The position numbers were made by a program, and so were the translations under genes. A DNA stretch of 64,000 nucleotides from Bacillus spongiae. GTDB taxonomy: Bacteria > Bacillota > Bacilli > Bacillales > Bacillaceae_K. Below the pieces are notes generated by a model, which searched no databases, was not told the DNA's origin, and worked only from the letters and a program-made list of their open reading frames with translations. Position 1 is the stretch's first letter. Each line of letters starts with the position of its first letter. Where the stretch lies: positions 248,001-312,000 of the forward strand of contig NZ_JBBAXC010000003.1 of NCBI RefSeq assembly GCF_037120725.1. Direction: 5' to 3'. This document shows, piece after piece, positions 17,122-26,423 of the stretch.

Positions 17122-17139
17122 ATGGTTATATCAAAGAGA

Positions 17140-17331
17140 TTAATGTTCCTCCACGGAGTCATTAGGGATGACAGCGGATACAACAAATAGTAACAATGTC
17201 GTTATAACGGCTAGAATTGCTGCTGCTTCCGGATTGAACTCTATACCATTCATTGAACTAACGACATATGAGAGCATCTCAACTAATAATAGTGTCCAAA
17301 AGAAAGTCCAAAAATATCTCACTACTCTCAC
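17140..17331 (-). CDS. yjzD: DUF2929 membrane protein (YjzD-like)
   Basis: This 63-residue protein has two membrane segments (about residues 5-25 and 36-56) with a short loop, the layout of the DUF2929/YjzD family. It ends in an acidic tail. It converges with yjzC across a bidirectional terminator. It is transcribed divergently from the yjaU-like gene. Function is unknown. Confidence 0.8.
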   Translation of the reverse strand: MRVVRYFWTFFWTLLLVEMLSYVVSSMNGIEFNPEAAAILAVITTLLLFVVSAVIPNDSVEEH

Positions 17332-17529
17332 CTCACCTTTTATGTAAACATAACATATCTCGTATTTACATGTTTCATCATACCATAGCTTTATGTAATA
17401 ATAAATATTTTTCCGTATCTAATCACGAAACATATAGGAGCTTTTTACTCTATTTTGGGCGAATGACATTTCCTCGTTCTAACAATTACATACAATAATA
17501 TGACTTAGTACGTAAAAGGAGAATTATAA

Positions 17530-18273
17530 ATGAGGGAGCGGAGATTTCAAATCGAAAACGAATGGTGCATGGTGCATTACCCTGAAAAACCGAACGGATT
17601 TGCTGTGATGATTTTAGGGGACTTTAATCACTATGTTGATGAGATCAGTAGCTTTTGGATGCAACATGAAACAAGAAAAAAAATAATCGAGGAATTAAAT
17701 GCAAATGGTTATTTAGTATGCTATTCAAATCTTTATGGATGTCATTGGGGACATGAAAAGGCGGTTCGTTTAGCCAAAAGAGTATATCACTACATTATCA
17801 GAAATGAAATTCTCAATGATCGAATTCACATTTTAGCGGACGGGATGGGAGCTTTAGTGGCCGAGAAGCTCGTTCCATTGCTAAATGAAAAAATACGGTC
17901 GATGGTTCTTTATTCTCCATGTATCTCCATACCGATGCATTTAGAACATGAACATGAGCAGAAGTTTTTTTATAAAAAAATCCTTCATGAACTTGCTAAA
18001 GTATATGAAAAAAGTGTGGAAGAATGTGAAAGGGAGTTTAATATTGCTGATACAGAGGCCTACTTTATTGCAAAAACGGATATTCCCATTTGTATAATTC
18101 AGTGGATTGGTTCCAACCGTTATAAATCTCAATTTCATCTCATAAAAGATATATATGTAGAAAGAATGGGGAATTCAAGACGAGTGGAACTTAATTACTT
18201 AGTTCCTGAGAAAAATAGAACCGTTAGCAATAAACTTATTTTATTTTATCGAAAAGAAGAAAAAATTCTTTAG
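17530..18273 (+). CDS. yjaU: YjaU-like alpha/beta-hydrolase-fold protein
   Basis: This 247-residue protein has the layout of an alpha/beta hydrolase and is the positional counterpart of B. subtilis yjaU. The nucleophile elbow, normally G-x-S-x-G, reads ADGMGAL here, so I see no catalytic serine at the expected place and activity is doubtful. There is no signal peptide. The ATG is preceded by AAGGAG. The gene starts a short operon with the yjaV-like gene 31 bases downstream, upstream of comZ. In this family both YjaU and YjaV are uncharacterised. Confidence 0.65.
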   Translation: MRERRFQIENEWCMVHYPEKPNGFAVMILGDFNHYVDEISSFWMQHETRKKIIEELNANGYLVCYSNLYGCHWGHEKAVRLAKRVYHYIIRNEILNDRIHILADGMGALVAEKLVPLLNEKIRSMVLYSPCISIPMHLEHEHEQKFFYKKILHELAKVYEKSVEECEREFNIADTEAYFIAKTDIPICIIQWIGSNRYKSQFHLIKDIYVERMGNSRRVELNYLVPEKNRTVSNKLILFYRKEEKIL

Positions 18274-18304
18274 TTTTTATGAAATGGAAAGGGAGATGCT
18301 TTTA

Positions 18305-19057
18305 TTGAATAGAGTCATTGTGTTTGCTGCCCAGCAATTTTTAGGGTTTGAGCTTTGCAAAAGTTTATTAGAGTATGGATATGAAGTAGAAGGGTTTGAT
18401 GAGGGAGAGCAAGGGGAGAAATGGCTTGAAATTGGTCGTAATGCTAATGTAAATTACGCTGCTTATCCCTTTCAACAAAAAGAAGAGAAAATAACTCATA
18501 TGGTATTTCCATATTTTGATTATGAGGAAGGTCATCACGAAAGTTTAACAAAAGAAATCAAAGGCATTGAGCCTATGGAAGACATCCATTTTCACTTCCT
18601 GTTTTCTACTCATATGCTAAGCAAACGTTATAAGGAGGAACACATTGATTTAACTAAAGTGATTGAAAAATTAAACATAAAGAATAAAACTTCAATTATA
18701 TATTTACCTACTGTTTATGGCCCTAGTCAACCAGCAAACTACCTGTATGCCTCAATATTAAATAATAATCACGAAGAAATAAGCATCGAAGGTTTACGGG
18801 ATGATCCAGAGGATGTGTTATTTGTAAGGGATGTGGCTAATACATTCGTCCATCAATTGGATAAGGAAGGGGTATATCTGTATGTGTCAAATAAAGAAAA
18901 GGAGTGGGAACGGGGAATTAGCGAACTAACTGACATTGATGTTCAATTATCTCCTCTTAACTTTATTCGGTCATACGTTCAGCAAAAGGAGGTAATTCCG
19001 TCATCTATTTCAATAAAAGAAGGACTTAGGCTACAGGAAAAATCATATCAGGATTGA
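18305..19057 (+). CDS. yjaV: YjaV-like NAD-epimerase-fold protein
   Basis: This protein of about 250 residues resembles NAD(P)-dependent epimerases of the extended SDR type and corresponds in position to B. subtilis yjaV. The N-terminal glycine motif is degenerate (AAQQFLGFELCKSL), while YLPTVYGPSQP matches the sugar-epimerase signature. The usual Tyr-x3-Lys pair is not evident, so catalysis is uncertain. I chose the TTG at 18305, about ten bases after AAAGGGAG; an in-frame ATG at 18284 has no ribosome-binding site. A hairpin beginning in its last codons probably ends the transcript. Confidence 0.65.
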   Translation: MNRVIVFAAQQFLGFELCKSLLEYGYEVEGFDEGEQGEKWLEIGRNANVNYAAYPFQQKEEKITHMVFPYFDYEEGHHESLTKEIKGIEPMEDIHFHFLFSTHMLSKRYKEEHIDLTKVIEKLNIKNKTSIIYLPTVYGPSQPANYLYASILNNNHEEISIEGLRDDPEDVLFVRDVANTFVHQLDKEGVYLYVSNKEKEWERGISELTDIDVQLSPLNFIRSYVQQKEVIPSSISIKEGLRLQEKSYQD

Positions 19058-19097
19058 TAGTAGCTTTTTTATAAAAAAGACATTTCAATCCTGATTT
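19049..19097 (+). terminator. Probable terminator with long loop
   Basis: CAGGATTGA (19049-19057) pairs with TCAATCCTG (19085-19093), followed by ATTTT. The inner loop carries A and T runs. It overlaps the yjaV stop codon. Confidence 0.55.
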
Positions 19098-19356
19098 TAC
19101 ATACTGTTTAAAACGAATGTTCAAAAAGCACCTGTTATAATGATAGAATTTAATGGTATCTTCAGTAAAGGGTGAGAAAGTAGCTTCTTTTGTGTAAAAG
19201 TATCGGTTAAGTATTCAATAAGTAGAGTGGTGATTCTTCTTTTCTTAAACCAATGAATAGGCTATAATATTGACATAATTAGTTAATATAGCTTTAAATG
19301 TTCTAGTTAGACTAAACATTCAAATAGCGAGTAGGGATTGGAGGAATTGAGTAATA
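19058..19356 (+). promoter_or_regulatory. comZ upstream region, no med gene
   Basis: In B. subtilis the med gene lies here, upstream of comZ. I see no open frame that could encode Med. A promoter candidate for comZ is TTGACA (19270-19275), 17 bases before TTTAAA (19293-19298). I did not find a clear ComK box. Confidence 0.5.
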
Positions 19357-19548
19357 ATGAATGATGATAAAACCATGCAGTTTATGCAAATTGCAATGAA
19401 GCATTTTCCTGAAGCGAAAACGAAAATGGATGAAGCAGGAATAGAGTTTTCAATGGATATGCTTCAACCTTTTATGACGCTTTTCAATCAAATAATGTCA
19501 GAAGCGTATGAACTCGGAAAGCAAGAGGCAAAAAAAGAAATGAATTAA
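19357..19548 (+). CDS. comZ: ComG operon repressor ComZ
   Basis: This 63-residue helical protein matches ComZ (MNDDKTMQFMQIAMKHFPEAK... ending with a Lys/Glu-rich tail). In B. subtilis ComZ represses transcription of the comG operon, which encodes the competence pseudopilus. Residues 20-50 could form an amphipathic helix or leucine-zipper-like segment. It lies between the yjaV-like gene and fabH as in B. subtilis, but med is missing. A terminator follows directly. ATG start; the nearest purine-rich site is GGAGG about 15 bases upstream. Confidence 0.85.
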   Translation: MNDDKTMQFMQIAMKHFPEAKTKMDEAGIEFSMDMLQPFMTLFNQIMSEAYELGKQEAKKEMN

Positions 19549-19551
19549 GCT

Positions 19552-19579
19552 AAACCGCTCTGATTTGGGCGGTTTTTTT
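19552..19579 (+). terminator. comZ terminator
   Basis: AAACCGC (19552-19558) pairs with GCGGTTT (19569-19575), followed by a T run. Confidence 0.85.
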
Positions 19580-19692
19580 GTGAAAAAATAAGTTAGTAGA
19601 GCTAGAAAGCAACCATCAGCAAATGGATGCAACATACACCAAGGAATATAGATAGACTTTTAGCCTAAACATAATCAATGAGGAGAAAGCAG

Positions 19693-19740
19693 TTGCCAAA
19701 TTGATTTTTTTTCGATAAAATTAGTACCAAGTCATAATAA
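19693..19740 (+). promoter_or_regulatory. fabHF promoter with FapR-like operator
   Basis: TTGCCA (19693-19698) and TAAAAT (19716-19721) are 17 bases apart. The sequence TTAGTACCAAGTCATAATAA begins at 19721, overlaps the -10 and start point, and resembles the FapR operator known upstream of fabHA-fabF in B. subtilis. The left half TTAGTAC is identical to the half-site of the fabI operator in this window. Control by malonyl-CoA through FapR is therefore inferred. Confidence 0.75.
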
Positions 19741-19805
19741 TAAATAATATAAATAGATAATAGGTTTTGCAATAAAGGTAATGATAAAATGGAAGGGGTA
19801 TTGAT

Positions 19806-20741
19806 ATGAACGCAGGTATAATAGGTATTGGGAAATATGTCCCTGAAAAAGTTGTCACTAACCACGATCTTGAGAAAATAATGGATACGACAGATGAGTG
19901 GATTAGAACAAGGACGGGAATTGAAGAACGAAGAATAGCGCCTGATCATATGGATACGTCAGACTTGGCTTATGAAGCTGCAAAAGTAGCAATTGAAAAC
20001 GCATCGATTCATCCAGAGGAGATTGATCTCATTCTTGTTGCTACGGTAACACCAGATCAACCTTTTCCTTCAGTTGGGTGCATGCTACAAGAGAAGTTAG
20101 GTGCGAAAAATGCAGCAGCGATGGACATAAGCGCAGCCTGTGCAGGTTTTATGTACGGAATGATTACAGCGAAACAATTTATTGAAAATAATGCTTATAA
20201 ACATATCCTAATAGTAGGAGTAGAAAAACTTTCAAAAATTATGAATTGGGAAGACCGAAATACAGCAGTCTTATTTGGAGATGGTGCTGGGGCAGCAGTG
20301 ATGGGACCTGTTTCAAAAGATAGGGGAATTCTTTCATTTGAATTAGGGTCAGACGGTTCAGGTGGAAAGCATCTTTATCAGGAGAAGGACATCATTCAAA
20401 TGAATGGACGCGAAGTTTTCAAATTTGCTGTTCGCCAAATGGGAGAATCAAGTATAGCGGTGTTAGATAAAGCTGGATTAACAAAGGAAGATGTAGACTT
20501 TTTAATTCCTCATCAAGCAAATATACGAATTATGGAATCAGCACGACAACGGTTAGAGTTACCTGAAGAAAAAATGTCTAAAACCGTTCATAAATATGGA
20601 AACACATCTGCTGCTTCGATTCCAATCTCAATTGTGGATGAAGTAGAAGCTGGAAAAATTAATGATGATGATGTTATTGTTATGGTTGGATTTGGTGGTG
20701 GCCTTACATGGGGAGCTATCGTGATGAAATGGGGAAAATAA
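19806..20741 (+). CDS. fabH: 3-oxoacyl-ACP synthase III
   Basis: This 311-residue KAS III starts fatty-acid synthesis by condensing acetyl- or branched acyl-CoA with malonyl-ACP. The thiolase-fold catalytic residues are Cys112 (AACAGF), His236 (PHQAN) and Asn266 (YGNTS), exactly at family positions. It is encoded 57 bases before fabF and is preceded by a FapR-like operator. Bacillus KAS III enzymes prefer branched primers; that is family knowledge, not seen here. The ATG follows GGAAGGGG. Confidence 0.95.
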   Translation: MNAGIIGIGKYVPEKVVTNHDLEKIMDTTDEWIRTRTGIEERRIAPDHMDTSDLAYEAAKVAIENASIHPEEIDLILVATVTPDQPFPSVGCMLQEKLGAKNAAAMDISAACAGFMYGMITAKQFIENNAYKHILIVGVEKLSKIMNWEDRNTAVLFGDGAGAAVMGPVSKDRGILSFELGSDGSGGKHLYQEKDIIQMNGREVFKFAVRQMGESSIAVLDKAGLTKEDVDFLIPHQANIRIMESARQRLELPEEKMSKTVHKYGNTSAASIPISIVDEVEAGKINDDDVIVMVGFGGGLTWGAIVMKWGK

Positions 20742-20798
20742 TCACATAATTTTTAATAAACAAGTTTTCTTAAAGTAAAAAAAGGAGATGGACATAAC

Positions 20799-22046
20799 AT
20801 GATGAAAAAAAGACGAGTGGTCGTAACGGGTGTCGGTGCCGTGACACCTTTAGGGAATGATGCGGAAACTACATGGGAAAATATTAAGGAAGGAAAATCA
20901 GGACTTGATGTTATGACAAGATTAAATCCTGATGATTTTCCAGCAAAGGTAGTCGGTGAGGTAAAAGAATTTAATCCAGAAAAATGGCTAGAGCGAAAAG
21001 AAGCAAGAAAGATGGATCGTTTTACGCAATACGCTGTAGCAGCTTCCTTAATGGCTGTAAAGAATGCACAATTGACTATTAATGATGAAAATGCTCATCG
21101 AGTAGGTGTGTGGATAGGCTCCGGTATTGGCGGTATGGAAACCTTCGAAAAACAATATGAAGTTTTCCAGAAACGAGGATATCGACGTGTAAGTCCGTTC
21201 TTTGTCCCAATGATGATTCCGGATATGGCAGCTGGACAGGTGTCTATTACTCTTGGAGCAAAAGGAATGAACTCCTGTACAGTAACCGCTTGTGCAACAG
21301 GAACCAATTCCATTGGGGACGCATTTAAAGTTATAGAGCGTGGAGATGCTGACGTAATGGTTGCAGGTGGAACGGAAGCGCCAATCACGTCAATGTCTAT
21401 GGCTGGTTTTAGCTCAAACACGGCTTTATCGACTAACCCAGACCCAAAAACAGCTAGTCGACCATTTGATGCGAATCGAGATGGCTTCGTGATGGGTGAA
21501 GGAGCGGGTGTGCTCGTTCTAGAAGATTTAGAACATGCCCTTAATCGAGGAGCAAATATTTTGGCTGAGATTGTAGGGTATGGCTCAACGGCTGATGCCT
21601 ATCATATCACTTCACCATCTCCAGAAGGAGAAGGCGGAGCGAGAGCTATGAAGCTTGCGATAGAAGATGGTAACCTTTCACCAACTGATATTGATTATAT
21701 TAATGCTCATGGTACAAGCACAGACTATAATGATAAATTTGAAACGATGGCAATAAAATCTGTTTTTGGAGAGCATGCCAATAAGTTAGCGATTAGCTCT
21801 ACTAAATCGATGACTGGTCATTTATTAGGGGCAGCTGGTGGAGTGGAAGCAATATTCACCGTTCTAGCATTAAAGGAAGGAATCTTGCCACCAACTATAA
21901 ATTATGAAACGCCAGATCCAGAATGTGACCTTGACTATGTTACAAATAAGGCGCGAAAACAGGAAATAAACGCGGCCATGAGTAATTCATTAGGTTTTGG
22001 TGGACACAATGCAACAATCGTATTTACTAAATATGATAATGAATAA
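20799..22046 (+). CDS. fabF: 3-oxoacyl-ACP synthase II
   Basis: This 415-residue KAS II elongates acyl-ACP with malonyl-ACP. The Cys-His-His triad is visible: Cys165 in TACATGTN, His304 in [10 protein letters not shown] and His341 in [11 protein letters not shown]. It is the main condensing enzyme of Bacillus and the target of cerulenin-type inhibitors. It follows fabH in one operon and ends at a strong terminator. Two ATG codons in tandem are possible starts, with AAAGGAG upstream; I kept the first. Confidence 0.96.
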   Translation: MMKKRRVVVTGVGAVTPLGNDAETTWENIKEGKSGLDVMTRLNPDDFPAKVVGEVKEFNPEKWLERKEARKMDRFTQYAVAASLMAVKNAQLTINDENAHRVGVWIGSGIGGMETFEKQYEVFQKRGYRRVSPFFVPMMIPDMAAGQVSITLGAKGMNSCTVTACATGTNSIGDAFKVIERGDADVMVAGGTEAPITSMSMAGFSSNTALSTNPDPKTASRPFDANRDGFVMGEGAGVLVLEDLEHALNRGANILAEIVGYGSTADAYHITSPSPEGEGGARAMKLAIEDGNLSPTDIDYINAHGTSTDYNDKFETMAIKSVFGEHANKLAISSTKSMTGHLLGAAGGVEAIFTVLALKEGILPPTINYETPDPECDLDYVTNKARKQEINAAMSNSLGFGGHNATIVFTKYDNE

Positions 22047-22052
22047 ATGCTG

Positions 22053-22080
22053 AAGGAGCTCTGATGTGAGCTCCTTTTTT
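22053..22080 (+). terminator. fabHF terminator
   Basis: AAGGAGCTC (22053-22061) pairs with GAGCTCCTT (22068-22076), followed by T residues. Confidence 0.88.
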
Positions 22081-22172
22081 GTATTGTTTTCAGTTCAAAG
22101 TAGGAATACAAGATAACGGACCTTTTAACTCTTTCGTTCATATGATGAGGAGAGGGAAGGAGGGTTACGACC

Positions 22173-22937
22173 TTGTCGGTTATTCCTACAAACAAACTGT
22201 TAAAAAAACATGGAGAATCCCCTGAGAAATTACTAGCCTCATGTGGAGTTAATAAAGATGAAGCGAGAAGTTTATATACGTACTTAAAGGGATTTGGAAT
22301 GTATAGTCGAACGACAGGAATTTTAGATACTGTTGATGAATTAATTGAAAAAGAATATTGGACACACCTCGAAAAGATTGAAAAGAAATATAAGAAGAAA
22401 TGGAGAGGTCCAAATGTGCCCATAATGATCTTTCCTTTGGATCAAAGAAGAGAGGGGAAGATGTCTGGAGTATCATTTAAGGATAAAATATTTTTATTTT
22501 TAACTCCGTCCGTGTCGAGAAAAAAGCTGGAAGCTTTATTTATTCATGAATATCATCATTGTGTCAGAATGAATAAGCTCTTGAAAGTGAACAAAGAATT
22601 CACATTGCTGGATTCGATTGTATTTGAGGGTTTAGCAGAATCAGCAGTTAAGGAGTATTGTGGTGAAGAATACATTGCTGATTGGTGCAAAAAATATAAA
22701 CAGCCACATTTACAAAGAATGTGGAACACGTCAATTAAACCTAACCTTGATGCCAAAAAAGGAGAGAGAGTCCATGAGAGCTTATTATTTGGAAAAGGGT
22801 TTGCGCCAAGAATGATGGGATATGCGGTGGGCTATTACCTTATACAACAATGGTTGGCAGACCATCCAGCTTCCACGGTTAAAATGCTTTCCTTACCTTC
22901 AGAAACGTTTATACTAAAAGAAGAAGAAAAGAGTTAA
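22173..22937 (+). CDS. yjaZ: YjaZ-like DUF2268 putative metalloprotease
   Basis: This 254-residue protein carries a DUF2268 domain with the zinc motif HEYHH (HExxH type) followed downstream by EGLAE, as in gluzincins. A cytoplasmic zinc protease role is predicted. The start is TTG at 22173 with AAGGAGGG upstream. It follows fabF, as yjaZ does in B. subtilis, but after a terminator, so it probably has its own promoter. The substrate is unknown. Confidence 0.8.
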   Translation: MSVIPTNKLLKKHGESPEKLLASCGVNKDEARSLYTYLKGFGMYSRTTGILDTVDELIEKEYWTHLEKIEKKYKKKWRGPNVPIMIFPLDQRREGKMSGVSFKDKIFLFLTPSVSRKKLEALFIHEYHHCVRMNKLLKVNKEFTLLDSIVFEGLAESAVKEYCGEEYIADWCKKYKQPHLQRMWNTSIKPNLDAKKGERVHESLLFGKGFAPRMMGYAVGYYLIQQWLADHPASTVKMLSLPSETFILKEEEKS

Positions 22938-22950
22938 AGGGGTTAAAAAA

Positions 22951-22985
22951 GACGAGGGAAGGAACCGAATATCCTTCCTCGTTTG
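22951..22985 (+). terminator. Rho-independent terminator
   Basis: The stem formed by 22951-22962 (ACGAGGGAAGGA) and 22971-22981 (TCCTTCCTCGT) has one bulged base and is followed by a short T-rich tract. It ends the yjaZ transcript. Confidence 0.7.
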
Positions 22986-23093
22986 TGTAAAGAAGCTCTA
23001 AACGTATACGTAATTTTATCATAATTTTTTTTTCTATACATATGATGAACTAGAGCATGGACATGCTCATTTCTTTATGGAAGGGAGAACGAG

Positions 23094-23312
23094 ATGGTAT
23101 TTAGGCTGTTTTTGCTTCTCCTTGGATTTGGACTAGCTGTTTCTGGGGGCGTAAGTTTAATTGTCTATTTAAATTTATTAACAACGGGTCTATCTGTGCA
23201 ACAATTTATCGATATGATGAAAATGCGAATGGAAGGCTATTTATTTATTATTGGAACGCTCTTTATTACTTTAGCGATCTACCTACCCACTAGCAAGGAC
23301 AAACATAAATAG
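23094..23312 (+). CDS. Small two-helix membrane protein
   Basis: I do not recognise this 72-residue protein. It has two membrane segments (about residues 3-29 and 46-64) joined by a polar loop (SVQQFIDMMKMRMEGY) and a Lys-rich C-terminus that should face the cytoplasm. GGAAGGGAG precedes the ATG. The region just upstream holds a perfect inverted repeat GAGCATG-GA-CATGCTC at 23053-23068. It lies between yjaZ and yjbA. Confidence 0.65.
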   Translation: MVFRLFLLLLGFGLAVSGGVSLIVYLNLLTTGLSVQQFIDMMKMRMEGYLFIIGTLFITLAIYLPTSKDKHK

Positions 23313-23400
23313 AAAAAAATTTATAATGAAATATTGACGAATATTTTTACCAATCGCTGCCTATACTGAATGACAAATAGGTCTGAAGCGAGGGGTCGAA

Positions 23401-24141
23401 ATGTTATATCTTCACGACGTATGGGTGAATTGGTTCGAAGGCGAAGAAAATGGATACAATGTATGTCATTTTCATGAATGGAGAAAAGAGGACGTTATCG
23501 AGCTGTTAGATCAAGTCCCACTTATTAAAGTATCGGAACCTTTATTTCATTACATCGAAAACAATCTATCAGAGATTCCAGCAGAATTGTTAAAAGAAAT
23601 TTATCAAAAAGCTTATTTACGAAAAAATCATGAAAGAGTTCAACTAGATTATTGCTTCGTCGTGACAGATGGAATTGGGATTATTGCGATCGATACGATT
23701 GGTTATACTGTACCAATTCGAAAAAGTCGTTTAATTCCTAGGCAAGAGCAATTGGTCTATGAAATGATTGAATGTCATGAACCGAAAGACTTTTGTTTTC
23801 AATTGGAGAATAAGGATTACCACATCCTATCACCTGAACCAAAGGTGATGAGTGGCTTAACAAGGAAGGAAAGACAGCTGAAACAATTGTTATTTATGGC
23901 ACTAGACCAATTAAACTCATCAAATAATACAGCAGAAGTACGTTATTGGTACACAGAGTGGGCACCTGAAAACTATAGAATCATTCAAGGAATGACATTT
24001 GATGAGGTGTGGAAGAGTTTGTATGAAGAAACAAAATGGGGATGGAGTAGGAAACATGCGAGCCTATGTGAACGAATTATTAAAGGTCAACCATTTTTTG
24101 AAAAGCTATGGGACATGGAGCATGGGTCTAAAGTGAATTAA
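23401..24141 (+). CDS. yjbA: YjbA-like DUF3603 protein
   Basis: This 246-residue protein matches the DUF3603/YjbA family ([29 protein letters not shown]...). It is predicted to be cytoplasmic; I see no catalytic motif and its role is unknown. In B. subtilis yjbA also neighbours trpS. GAGGGG lies just upstream of the ATG. Its stop codon abuts a strong terminator that also faces trpS. Confidence 0.82.
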   Translation: MLYLHDVWVNWFEGEENGYNVCHFHEWRKEDVIELLDQVPLIKVSEPLFHYIENNLSEIPAELLKEIYQKAYLRKNHERVQLDYCFVVTDGIGIIAIDTIGYTVPIRKSRLIPRQEQLVYEMIECHEPKDFCFQLENKDYHILSPEPKVMSGLTRKERQLKQLLFMALDQLNSSNNTAEVRYWYTEWAPENYRIIQGMTFDEVWKSLYEETKWGWSRKHASLCERIIKGQPFFEKLWDMEHGSKVN

Positions 24142-24169
24142 AAAAGAAGCCTTAGTGGCTTCTTTTTTT
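24141..24169. terminator. Terminator after yjbA
   Basis: AAAAAGAAGCC (24141-24151) pairs with GGCTTCTTTTT (24157-24167). A and T runs on both sides allow use in either direction. Confidence 0.9.
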
Positions 24170-24228
24170 GTATATTGCTCTCTTCACCCCATAAAGAAAG
24201 GGGAATGTCTATAATTTTTGGGAAGGCT

Positions 24229-25242
<1,014 letters not shown>

Positions 25243-25254
25243 TTATTTATAAAA

Positions 25255-25527
25255 ACATAAAAAACCATTCATCTCTATTACAAAATAGGGACGAATGGTT
25301 AATTCCGCGGTGCCACCCTAAGTGCTCAAAAAAGCCATCTTAGTATCTATGCGAGCATAGACTCCTATTAACGCTAGGTTACGCCACAAACTACTTACTT
25401 TCGCTTTTGCAGGTGGAGCTCAAAAGTCCATTCCATTTAGGATAGTGTTTGTTTTCACCAGCCACAAACTCTCTAAGAGCTATCACTTAAATGTACTACT
25501 CTTCATCAACGCAATTTTTATAAAGTT
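25255..25527 (-). ncRNA. T-box leader of trpS
   Basis: The T-box consensus AGGGTGGCACCGCGG occurs on the minus strand at 25305-25319. It is followed by a terminator hairpin (25263-25300, AACCATTC/GAATGGTT stem) and T residues. In stem I the segment GAA-TGG-ACTTTTGAG puts the specifier codon TGG (Trp) at 25428-25430. The leader promoter on the minus strand is TTGATT (25557-25562), 17 bases, TATAAT (25534-25539). Uncharged tRNA(Trp) should stabilise the antiterminator and switch trpS on. Confidence 0.93.
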
Positions 25528-25558
25528 AAAAGAATTATACATAATATATTGAAAACAA

Positions 25559-25942
25559 TCAAGCTAGATAATAAGCTGCAACGATTGAAATGAAGGTCAA
25601 TAGTCCTCCGACAATTAAGAAAGGTTGGGTAATGGACACGGTTCTTTTGACGAGATACTCTTCATGAATCGGCTTTGTGCTATCTAGGTTATCATATTTT
25701 GAAAAAAACTTTCCTGCTTGGGTGCTTTTTCGAAACCGTTTAATACTGTATATGATGCCATTAAAAAAGCCTTTTTCTACAACAAACGTAAATGATCCAA
25801 TCATTAATAATAAAAGCCCCATGACAAAGAAAGAATTAACAAAAGCAATAAGGAAAGGAAGGTTGGAAAAAAAAGAATAAAGGAAAGAAATGATAAAAAT
25901 TCCAATAATTAACCATAAAATTCGAGGTAAAATATTTTTCAC
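25559..25942 (-). CDS. DUF3899 membrane protein
   Basis: This 127-residue protein matches the DUF3899 family. It has three or four membrane segments: one near residues 7-26, one near 31-53, and one near 107-126, with a basic cytoplasmic stretch between (RFRKSTQAGKFF). Function is unknown. The 3' end overlaps the -35 element of the trpS leader promoter, so transcription of this gene reads into it. No strong ribosome-binding site is seen before the ATG (GTGAAAAATAT region). Confidence 0.7.
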   Translation of the reverse strand: MKNILPRILWLIIGIFIISFLYSFFSNLPFLIAFVNSFFVMGLLLLMIGSFTFVVEKGFFNGIIYSIKRFRKSTQAGKFFSKYDNLDSTKPIHEEYLVKRTVSITQPFLIVGGLLTFISIVAAYYLA

Positions 25943-26423
25943 GTAAGATCACCGTCACTATAAAATAAGATGTAAGTAGTATACAGGATATGATGGGTAA
26001 AAGAAATAGGAAAGGCATAACTTCCATATATAGAAGATGTTGGTTTGTGTTGCATAAGTGTACATATATCTTTTTCTGGTGGACAAATTATCATTGAAGT
26101 GATTGTATCTATTTTATAAGGGTTGTGAGGATATGAAATAAAGAAGCAAAAAGAATGTTTATACCTTCAAATGGATAAAAAAACAAAAAATAAGGTATGA
26201 TTATAGCGAATAGATTAATAAATAGTTTACCAAAAATAAAAAAAAAAAAAATATATTGCCCTAAAATAGGCAGGAGAAAATCTACATTTTAACGTCCTTT
26301 ATGTCATTTACACAAAAAAACTGTTAAATATATATTGCAAAAAAAATCAGATGCGATATAATAGGTAACGAATCTTCTGACAAATTAGAAGGTTAATATT
26401 AATACGAGGAGGTCGATTTCGGG
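25943..26423 (+). promoter_or_regulatory. AT-rich region with oppA promoter
   Basis: No gene is supported. The stretch is very AT-rich, with a run of 13 A near 26238. The likely oppA promoter is TTGCAA (26335-26340), 16 bases, TATAAT (26357-26362). The oppA ribosome-binding site is GAGGAGG about 11 bases before its ATG. Confidence 0.65.

Noticed and set aside
16619-17143. Open frames of 116 codons (minus) and 89 codons (plus) around yjzC
   Set aside because: The first is antisense to yjzC; the second overlaps its end and runs through the terminator. Neither has a ribosome-binding site.
21935-22423. Minus-strand frame of 162 codons over the fabF end and yjaZ start
   Set aside because: Antisense to two well-supported genes and crosses the fabHF terminator.
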